Of a stretch of DNA of 8,708 nucleotides, positions 1-5,696 are shown in pieces (position 1 is the first letter of the stretch; each line of letters starts with the position of its first letter). The notes beneath the pieces were generated by a model, which was given only the letters and a program-made list of their open reading frames with translations, was not told where the DNA came from and searched no databases. A program made the position numbers and the translations under genes. The stretch spans positions 1 to 8,708 of the forward strand of contig DASZQO010000013.1 of the NCBI GenBank assembly GCA_035549615.1, written 5' to 3'. This stretch comes from JAKAWQ01 sp035549615 (GTDB taxonomy: Bacteria; Pseudomonadota; Alphaproteobacteria; Acetobacterales; Acetobacteraceae).

Positions 1-365
1 GCCCGCTGACCGATACGGTGCAGGTCTTTCCCGTGACCGAGGTGGATTACCAGGTCACGGCGACGGTAACGCTGTTCGCCGATGCGGATCCGACCTCGAC
101 CGAGGCGGCCTGCCAGAGTGCCGCGACGCAGCTTGCCATCAACCTCGCGAGCAGTGTCGGCAATGACGTGGTGCCGAGCCAATGGATGGGCGCGCTTTCC
201 GTGGCCGGCGTCTATGACGTGGACCTCACGATCACCGCCAATGTGAACGGCGCGGCGCTGACGCCCACCGCGGACGGCCGCTTCGTGATGCAGCCCGGCC
301 AGTGGGCCAATTGCACCGCGCTCACCCTGACCTTCGTGCTCGGCGCGGAGAACGAGCCGGCATGA
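1..365 (+). CDS. J: Baseplate assembly protein J, C-terminal part (5' truncated)
   Basis: This is the last 120 or so codons of a gene that begins before the window; the frame is open from base 3. The product resembles the C-terminus of P2 gpJ, a baseplate wedge protein of contractile-tailed phages that joins gpW and gpI at the baseplate periphery. The visible protein begins RPLTD-like (PLTDTVQVFPVTEVDY), the conserved entry to the gpJ C-terminal domain, followed by alternating beta strands (YQVTATVTLFADAD) and a short amphipathic helix with Ala, Gln and Leu. The ATG or GTG codons inside the window are internal and not the true start. The stop TGA (363-365) overlaps the ATG of the next gene as ATGA, which indicates translational coupling. 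The J-I order is the classic P2 order and supports both calls. The gene cannot be judged intact because its N-terminus is not in view. Confidence 0.82.
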   Translation, partial: PLTDTVQVFPVTEVDYQVTATVTLFADADPTSTEAACQSAATQLAINLASSVGNDVVPSQWMGALSVAGVYDVDLTITANVNGAALTPTADGRFVMQPGQWANCTALTLTFVLGAENEPA

Positions 366-1216
366 GCGAGAGCCTCGGCGGCAGCCTGATAGCGCCTTCG
401 TCCATCAACGATCTGCGGACAGAGGCGCATCTTCAGATCGGGCAGCGGCTTGGGAAGATCGATCTTACGCCGCTGCTGATCTACACATTTCTCGAGACGC
501 CGCCTTCGCTGATCCCGTTCCTCGCCTGGCAGTTCGATATCGTCGCCCCCTGGTGGCAGCTTCTCACGGGGCCGGAATCGCAGCTCGCGATCATCCGGCA
601 GGCGATCTCTCTGCACCGCTTCAAGGGCACCGTCTTCGCGATCGAGGCGATCATGGCCGGGCTCGGCTTTCAGGCGCCGGTGATCGAGGAAGGGGAAGCG
701 AGCTGGGGCGGCACGCGCTTCCCGCCGAGCCAGGGATGGGCCTTGTTCCGGGTGATCGTGCCCAAGGCCGCCATCACGCTCGCCAGCCCGCAGCCTGCGA
801 GCTGGGATGCGGTGAGCGAGATCGACGTGCTGCTCGATATCGACACGCTGCAACAGGCGGCCGGCATCAGCGGCGCGGTGGTGACGCAGACGATCGAGAT
901 GCAGGCGGTCTCGGCGATCGATTTCTTCAAGCCGGAACGATCCTTGCTCGATTCGCTCTGGTTTCAGGAATTGCCGATCACCGAGCCGGCGCTCGCGGTG
1001 AGCGACTTCATCACGCTCAAGGCCGACAACAGCCTGGTGGAGCTGCCGGTCCCCGTTTCCGACATCGTGACCGTGCCGGCCTGGGCGGTGAGCGATGCCA
1101 AGACGACCACGCCGCTCTACTCGGCGCATTTCTTCCATGCCGGGATCACCCACGGGGCGAACGAGCCCGCGGTGGTGGATAGCGGCATCGTCATCAACGG
1201 CACCCCCACGGAGTAA
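362..1216 (+). CDS. I: Phage tail protein I (P2 gpI-like) with C-terminal extension
   Basis: The 284-residue product matches the gpI family of baseplate proteins, which sit at the tail tip and link the wedge to the tail fibre. Residues 47-102 carry the family signature: a PPSLIPFLAWQFD segment, then an amphipathic helix ending HRFKGT (85-90) followed by AIEAIMAGLGF. This corresponds to the P2-type pattern LLPWLAW...HRHKGT...L..LGY. The start at 362 is chosen because it overlaps the J stop codon (ATGA) and has GGAG at 347-350. The in-frame ATG at 302 would overlap J by 64 bases and add 20 residues unlike the family. P2 gpI is about 176 residues, so roughly the last 100 residues here are extra. 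That tail repeats V-S-D three times (213-215, 232-234, 243-245) amid Thr- and Val-rich, beta-prone sequence and may be a docking arm for the downstream fibres (inference). Confidence 0.85.
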   Translation: MSESLGGSLIAPSSINDLRTEAHLQIGQRLGKIDLTPLLIYTFLETPPSLIPFLAWQFDIVAPWWQLLTGPESQLAIIRQAISLHRFKGTVFAIEAIMAGLGFQAPVIEEGEASWGGTRFPPSQGWALFRVIVPKAAITLASPQPASWDAVSEIDVLLDIDTLQQAAGISGAVVTQTIEMQAVSAIDFFKPERSLLDSLWFQELPITEPALAVSDFITLKADNSLVELPVPVSDIVTVPAWAVSDAKTTTPLYSAHFFHAGITHGANEPAVVDSGIVINGTPTE

Positions 1217-1219
1217 CCC

Positions 1220-2053
1220 ATGCGAAGGCCGACCGGCCGTTTCCGCATCTGGCGGGACGGATTGCTGATCTGTGAGCGCGACAATCTGGTGGTGAACGCG
1301 GGGCTTCCGGCCTTCGCCGAGCAGGCGGCCGGCGGCAACGGGTTCCAGGTCGCGGCGGTGGGCTATGGCGCCGGCAGCGCCGCGCCCACCGTGAACGACA
1401 CCGACCTGACGCTGGCGCCGAAATACTACAACGCGGTGCAGGGCGCGAGCTTCCCCAGTACCGGGACTGTGCAATTCTCCTTCGCCTTGCAGGCAGCGGA
1501 TTTTGCCGCCCAGGGCCTCAATATCCAGGAGATCGGGCTGTTCGCGAACCCCGCCGGCGTGCAGATTCCAGCCGCGATCGGCTTCACCTTTCCGGCCTGG
1601 GCAGCGAACAGCAACCAGCCGGTGGGCAATATCGTGCGCGACGCGGCGGGGCATCCGTTCCGCTCGACCACCCCGCCAAGCTGGACGGCGAGCACCCCGA
1701 AGGCGGCCGGCAATCTCATCATCGACAGCAACGGCAATCTTCAGCAATGCACGACCGCCGGCACCACCGGCACGAGCGAGCCCGCCTTCGCGACCGCGGT
1801 GGGCGGCAAGACCAATGACGGGACCGTGGTTTGGACCTGCGCCGCGCTCGCCGGCTACACGCCGACGACCGGCGCCGCGATGCCCGCCTTCAACACCGCG
1901 GTGATCGGCGCGCTCACCTTCGACAATACCGCCGCCTGGACCTATCTCGCCGGACTTTCGGTGCCGCAGCCGATGATCGCCCATGCGAGCGTGCCGGCCT
2001 TCATGTTCACCGGCACCGCCAACTATTCCGGCACCTGGGGCTTGACCTTCTGA
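1220..2053 (+). CDS. Phage tail-collar fibre protein (P2 gpH N-terminal-like) carrying an adhesin-type repeat
   Basis: The 277-residue product begins with a tail-collar fibre domain as in the N-terminus of P2-like tail fibre proteins, the part that anchors the fibre to the baseplate. Supporting features are an N-terminal strand (GRFRIWRDGLLICERDNLVVNAG), a YGAGSA turn, and GLNIQEIGLFANPAG (about residues 95-115), which matches the conserved 'I.E.GLFD..G' signature of collar domains. A module inserted at residues 165-206 (NGNLQQCTTAGTTGTSEPAF, then VGGKTNDGTVVWT) also occurs twice in the tailspike two genes downstream. Residues 218-243 look like a decayed second copy. The last 30 residues (ASVPAFMFTGTANYSGTWGL) are beta-rich. 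GGAG at 1210-1213 overlaps the end of the previous gene and sits 6 bases before the ATG. The protein lacks the long shaft and C-terminal tip of a full P2 gpH, so it may be an adaptor rather than the main fibre. Confidence 0.75.
   Translation: MRRPTGRFRIWRDGLLICERDNLVVNAGLPAFAEQAAGGNGFQVAAVGYGAGSAAPTVNDTDLTLAPKYYNAVQGASFPSTGTVQFSFALQAADFAAQGLNIQEIGLFANPAGVQIPAAIGFTFPAWAANSNQPVGNIVRDAAGHPFRSTTPPSWTASTPKAAGNLIIDSNGNLQQCTTAGTTGTSEPAFATAVGGKTNDGTVVWTCAALAGYTPTTGAAMPAFNTAVIGALTFDNTAAWTYLAGLSVPQPMIAHASVPAFMFTGTANYSGTWGLTF
1712..1837 (+). repeat. Adhesin module copy A (collar protein residues 165-206)
   Basis: This coding repeat has the core NGNLQQCTTAGTTGTSEPAF followed by VGGKTNDGTVVWT. It shares a 24-base identical stretch (1754-1777) with copy B at 3897-3920 and another 14 bases (1817-1830 versus 3960-3973). 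With copy C it shares 12 bases (1742-1753 versus 4089-4100). Similar sequence patterns are known in many phage fibre proteins; I do not know a settled domain name. Confidence 0.8.
1871..1948 (+). repeat. Decayed adhesin module (collar protein residues 218-243)
   Basis: Directly after copy A, the segment GAAMPAFNTAV, then a D-N-T-A-A-W-T-Y ending, lines up with the second half of copy C (GATMPAFATAV ... DGTVSWTN). The GG and DGTV positions have been lost, so the resemblance is weak and may be partly chance. Confidence 0.4.
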
Positions 2054-2063
2054 GGGCGGAGAG

Positions 2064-2615
2064 ATGAGCGGAACCCTGATCGACAGCGCCGCCTACACGC
2101 CCAACTCCGTCCCTTCGCTCTTGCAGACGGACAAGGTGGAGGGGCAGGGGGCCGGCGCCTCCCACGGCGGGATCGGCAACTCGAACGCCGCGGCACAGGT
2201 GCTCGCCAACCGCACCGCCTTCCTGTTCGGCCGGCAGAACACGAACATCGCCAATATCACCACGCTGCAAGGCCAGGTGAGCGCGCTGCAAGCCTTCGTC
2301 TCGGCCTTTCAGTTCGATAATTCGGGCGATGGCTTCATCGAAATCCCGAACAACATCACCGGCACGCCCTTCATCCTGCAATGGCAGCAAGTGACCGCGC
2401 CGACCCAGGAGACGAACACCTTCAACTTCCCGCGCCCCTTCCCGAACGCCGCCTTCTTCGCCATCGCGCAGATCGGCGCCGAGAATCTCGGCCTGACCGG
2501 CTCGCCCAACAACTGGGTTGGGGCGCAGCCCCTCAACACTGCCGGATTTGTGCTCACGGTGGGCAGCACCAATCCCGGGACCGTTGGGGTCTGGGTCATC
2601 TCCGGCGGATTTTGA
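2064..2615 (+). CDS. Short tail fibre protein with gp53-like C-terminal domain
   Basis: The product has 183 residues. The N-terminal part (1-50) is Gly- and Asn-rich and includes AAAQVLANRTAFLFGRQNT, similar to the 'LANRTAYLK' segment seen in many tail fibre proteins. Residues about 50-80 (NIANITTLQGQVSALQAFVS) have heptad-like spacing of I, L and V and could form a short trimeric coiled coil. From about residue 88 the sequence GFIEIPNNITGTPFILQWQQ, then FPRPFPNAAFF and a final VWVISGGF, matches the fold of gp53-like fibre C-terminal domains, which usually form the receptor-binding tip. GAGGG at 2052-2056 precedes the ATG by 7 bases, and the gene begins 10 bases after the collar gene. It is unusually short because almost no shaft separates the N-terminal part from the tip. 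It could be a receptor-binding tip that assembles on the collar protein; that role is inferred. Confidence 0.7.
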   Translation: MSGTLIDSAAYTPNSVPSLLQTDKVEGQGAGASHGGIGNSNAAAQVLANRTAFLFGRQNTNIANITTLQGQVSALQAFVSAFQFDNSGDGFIEIPNNITGTPFILQWQQVTAPTQETNTFNFPRPFPNAAFFAIAQIGAENLGLTGSPNNWVGAQPLNTAGFVLTVGSTNPGTVGVWVISGGF

Positions 2616-2624
2616 GAGGCAGCG

Positions 2625-5600
2625 ATGAGCGACAGTTTCTCGCCCATTCCGAATTTCTCGGGCGTCAATGCCGGCCAGCAGTTCCGCCAGGCGATCAACG
2701 CCGCGCTCAGCGGCTCGGCGCCGATCGCGCCGGCGATCGTCGGCGGCAGCATGACCGGCGGCAGCCTCAGCGGGACCAATCTCTCCGCCGCCGTGGCCGC
2801 CGCGATGCTGACCGACGCCGCCGAGCGCACGCTCGCCGCACGGGCGACGGATGCGATCAATTTCGCCGATTACCAGGGCGCCGACCCCACCGGGGCCACC
2901 GACATGGCGGCGCTCGTCAACCAGGCGCTCATCGATGCGCGGGCGCAGAAGAAGGCGCTGCGCTTCCCGGCCGGGGTGTGGGGGCTCGCTTCGGCCGCGA
3001 CCGTGCAGGCGGGCGATGTGATCCTGGGCGACGGGCCGGAGAGCGTGCTGCAATATATCGGCCCCGTGAGCGCGGGCGTTCCAACCGTGCTTTCGACGGC
3101 GCTGCCCGCGGGCGCGGTCAATCCGCCCGCCGCCGCCGCGCCGCTCGTGATCTCGAACATTCATGTGGTCGGGCCGTGGAATGGCACGAGCGTGACGACG
3201 CAGCTCGCCGGCCCGATGATCCGCGTGCAGGCGGTCGATTCGGTTCTGTTCGATCGCGTCTTCGTCGAGAACGCGACGAACGTTTCCATCAGCGCCGCCT
3301 TCTGCCGCCGCGTGCGCGCCGCCAATTGCAAGATCCGCAACGGCGCGCGCGACGGCATCCAGTGCGAGGGCTCGGCGATGGTGGAGATCATCGGCGGCGA
3401 GTTCGACCATCTGGATGACAACTACATCTCCGCCCATTCCAACACCGGCCAGGCCTGGGCGCTGGTCTCCGGGGTCAACATCATCGGCACCCGGGCCTCC
3501 GATGTCGGCGGGATTTCCTGCCAGGGGGCGCGGCGGATCAACATCCTCAGCAATGTGATCGAGCGGCCGAAGCAGGTGGGGATTCAGGTCGCCTTCGTCG
3601 GGCTCAACCTCGCGGAGGGGGAGAGCGCGGCACTCGCGGTGCGGATCGCCGGCAATGTGATCACCGACTGCATCAACCGCCAGAATATCGACGGGCTCGA
3701 TACCGAGTGCAATTACATCGCCATCGGCTCGGTGCCCGCGCAGGCGGGTTTGGCGAGCGCCTCCCCGGGCGTGCCGGGGACCAACACCACGATCCTGCCG
3801 CTGATCTGGCAGCCGGGCCTTGCCGTGACGCTGACCAACAATCTGGGCCAGCCGGTGCAGACGATCGATGCGAACGGCAATCTCCAGCGGGTGACAACCG
3901 CCGGCACCACCGGCACGAGCCTGCCCGCGTTCAATGCGGCCGTGGGCGGGACGACCGCCGACGGGACCGTGGTGTGGACCAATGAGGGCTCGGGCCTCGT
4001 CGCGGCGCGTCTGGCCTCGGGGCGGGTGTGGGCCGCGGATACGGGATTCGTGATCGGGGCCAGGATCGTCGATCCCAACGGCAATGTGCAGCAATGCACG
4101 GTCTCGGGTGTGTCGGGGGCTACGATGCCGGCATTCGCGACAGCGGTGGGCGGGACGACGGCGGACGGCACCGTGAGCTGGACCAATGCCGGGCCGAACG
4201 CGCAAAGCGTGCCGGTTGCGCCTTATGCTTCGTTCAATGCCATGAAGACGGCGCCGACCGATACCGCGACGCCGCTGCCGCCGGGCTGGGCGATCGAGGT
4301 TGTGCACAATATCTGCATGCGCACGCTCGACCCCACCGCCAACCTGACCTACGCCCAGAGCAATGCGGGCGGCGAGGCGATGTTCACGCGCAACGGGCTG
4401 CTCAACCCGCTGCTCGGCACCGTGGAGCTGCTGACCCAGGCCCATGGCGTGCATCTCTTCAGCTTCGCCGGGATCCCGGCGCTGCTGCGCCATGTGCGGA
4501 TCGCCGGCAACCATCTTCAGGGCTTAGCGAACCCGGTGTTCCTGGCCCCCGGCGTGGTGGTGAGCGGGGGCGAGATCCACGACAACCGCATGATTGATTT
4601 CACCACCATGGGGATCAATTGCGCGCAAGGATCGGCGAACCATCGGCTCGATATCCGCGAGAACGAGTTCGACGGCGATCCCTTCGTGCTGAGCCGTGGC
4701 ACGGCGAGCGGCGGCGCGTGGCAGAGCGGGTTGCTCTTCCCAGCCGCCGTCTTCCCGAATGGCTGCACCGGGCTCACCTTCCGGGGCAACCGGCTGCGGA
4801 ATCTGGCGCAGGTGACGGACGGCGCTTTCGCGGGCGATGCCGTGGTGAGCGGCAATATCGTGTTCTGTGAGCCGGTGGCGGTGGGATTCAACGCGGGCAA
4901 TCTCGGCGTCGGCAGCGTGCCGGCGGCGGGGGTGGGCTTCGTGCACGTGATCGAGAATGCCAACCCGGCGAGCGCGGGGTTCGGCGTGCCGCTCAACGGG
5001 CCGGTTCTGGAGGCCGCCGCGCAGCCGGCGAGCGGCACCTTCGTGCAGGGGCAGATCGTGTGGAACGCCGCCGCGGCGGCGAGCGGCGGCCAGACGGTGC
5101 TCGGCTGGTATCGCGCGACCACGGGCGCGGGCAACGTGACCGGGACCGACTGGCTGCCGATCGTGGTGGGGGTGGCGCAGGTGCTGGCACTCGGGAGCGC
5201 GGGCGGGGCGGCGACGGTGGAGGCCGCCGCGGCGGGCGCGGCCGTGCAGGTGAGCGGCAACGGGACGGGGGCGACCGAGCTGGGGACGGCGGGCGCGGCC
5301 GGCAGCCCGGTGGTGTTCCAGGGCGGCCAGGCGGACGGCAGCTTCACCATCGAGGCGGCGGGGACCAGCTTCAACATCCCGAATTTCGTGAGCACGGTCT
5401 ATTTCACCGCGGCGGCGACCATCGCGAGCTTCGCGCTCACCATGCCGACCGTGCCGCCGGCAAATGGCTGGCGCGTCAGGTTCTCCTTCAATCAGGCCGT
5501 GACAGCACTGACCATGAACCACGGCACCGGACAGAGCTTCGACGGCACGCATGCGAGCCTCACCGCCCACCAGATGGTTGAGTATGCGTGGGATGCGGCG

Positions 5601-5627
5601 AATGCCACGTGGAGGATGCTGCAGTAG
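2625..5627 (+). CDS. Large tailspike protein with pectate-lyase-like beta-helix
   Basis: The 1000-residue product is a probable tailspike that binds, and may degrade, cell-surface polysaccharide. Residues 1-60 look like a virion-attachment region rich in Gly and Ser. Residues 83-119 carry the entry motif of the pectate-lyase-3 type beta-helix: YQGADPTGATD, a helix (ALVNQALIDA), then RFPAGVWGL. Beta-helix rungs follow to about residue 330 (for example KIRNGARDGIQCEG and VNIIGTRASDVGGISCQG). Two copies of a 40-residue module occupy 413-453 and 483-521. Further rungs run from about 620 to 790 (LTFRGNRLRNL, VVSGNIVF). At about 804-846 lies a GTFVQGQIVWN...GWYRAT...TDWLPI segment of a type common near the end of such spikes. 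Residues 850-910 are Ala/Gly-rich, and about 912-1000 form a beta-rich C-terminal domain ending TWRMLQ. GAGAGG at 2614-2619 lies 5 bases before the ATG. Enzyme activity is unproven; D264 and D265 in a rung are possible catalytic acids. It could be a purely binding fibre. Confidence 0.78.
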   Translation: MSDSFSPIPNFSGVNAGQQFRQAINAALSGSAPIAPAIVGGSMTGGSLSGTNLSAAVAAAMLTDAAERTLAARATDAINFADYQGADPTGATDMAALVNQALIDARAQKKALRFPAGVWGLASAATVQAGDVILGDGPESVLQYIGPVSAGVPTVLSTALPAGAVNPPAAAAPLVISNIHVVGPWNGTSVTTQLAGPMIRVQAVDSVLFDRVFVENATNVSISAAFCRRVRAANCKIRNGARDGIQCEGSAMVEIIGGEFDHLDDNYISAHSNTGQAWALVSGVNIIGTRASDVGGISCQGARRINILSNVIERPKQVGIQVAFVGLNLAEGESAALAVRIAGNVITDCINRQNIDGLDTECNYIAIGSVPAQAGLASASPGVPGTNTTILPLIWQPGLAVTLTNNLGQPVQTIDANGNLQRVTTAGTTGTSLPAFNAAVGGTTADGTVVWTNEGSGLVAARLASGRVWAADTGFVIGARIVDPNGNVQQCTVSGVSGATMPAFATAVGGTTADGTVSWTNAGPNAQSVPVAPYASFNAMKTAPTDTATPLPPGWAIEVVHNICMRTLDPTANLTYAQSNAGGEAMFTRNGLLNPLLGTVELLTQAHGVHLFSFAGIPALLRHVRIAGNHLQGLANPVFLAPGVVVSGGEIHDNRMIDFTTMGINCAQGSANHRLDIRENEFDGDPFVLSRGTASGGAWQSGLLFPAAVFPNGCTGLTFRGNRLRNLAQVTDGAFAGDAVVSGNIVFCEPVAVGFNAGNLGVGSVPAAGVGFVHVIENANPASAGFGVPLNGPVLEAAAQPASGTFVQGQIVWNAAAAASGGQTVLGWYRATTGAGNVTGTDWLPIVVGVAQVLALGSAGGAATVEAAAAGAAVQVSGNGTGATELGTAGAAGSPVVFQGGQADGSFTIEAAGTSFNIPNFVSTVYFTAAATIASFALTMPTVPPANGWRVRFSFNQAVTALTMNHGTGQSFDGTHASLTAHQMVEYAWDAANATWRMLQ
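3861..3983 (+). repeat. Adhesin module copy B (spike residues 413-453)
   Basis: This is the first copy inside the spike, TIDANGNLQRVTTAGTTGTS followed by PAFNAAVGGTTADGTVVWTN. Its first half is nearly identical to copy A (TTAGTTGTS), while its GGTTADGTV segment is shared with copy C. It interrupts the beta-helix region of the spike. Confidence 0.8.
4071..4187 (+). repeat. Adhesin module copy C (spike residues 483-521)
   Basis: This is the second copy in the spike, DPNGNVQQCTVSGVSGATMP followed by AFATAVGGTTADGTVSWTN. QQCT and PAFATAVGG match copy A, whereas GGTTADGTV matches copy B. A 29-residue linker containing VWAADTGFVIGARI separates it from copy B. Confidence 0.8.
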
Positions 5628-5654
5628 GGCGGGGGCATGGCCGGGGAAACGTCC

Positions 5655-5680
5655 GCGGGGTAGGTTCGCGCCGAACCCGC
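5655..5680. other. Inverted repeat in the gap between tailspike and aminotransferase genes
   Basis: A perfect 6-base stem GGTTCG (5663-5668) / CGAACC (5672-5677) with a 3-base loop is flanked by GCGGG (5655-5659) and CCCGC (5676-5680), which offers an alternative longer but bulged pairing. No T-run follows on either side, so it is not a textbook intrinsic terminator. It could still end the phage transcript, act as a regulator site, or be chance in GC-rich DNA. The whole gap is 69 bases and shows no clear -35/-10 promoter. Confidence 0.3.
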
Positions 5681-5696
5681 GTCAAGGGATTGGGAC

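Noticed and set aside
212..1984. 590-codon open frame on the - strand
   Set aside because: It lies opposite J, I and the collar gene, which have family motifs and good ribosome sites. The product is rich in Arg, Gly, His and Asp, typical of the antisense of GC-rich coding DNA, with no recognisable domain.
2007..4514. 835-codon open frame on the - strand
   Set aside because: It is opposite the short fibre and spike genes and has the same Arg/His/Gly-rich shadow composition, with no domain and no sensible start context.
4524..5570. 348-codon - strand frame and a second overlapping - strand frame (4517-5395)
   Set aside because: Both are antisense to the spike's C-terminal half. Pro/Ala/Thr- and Arg-rich low-complexity products reflect the Ala/Gly-rich sense protein.
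5663..5690. tRNA fragment as an attachment site
   Set aside because: GGTTCG resembles a T-arm start, but the pairing half follows after only three bases and no acceptor stem or CCA end can be found.
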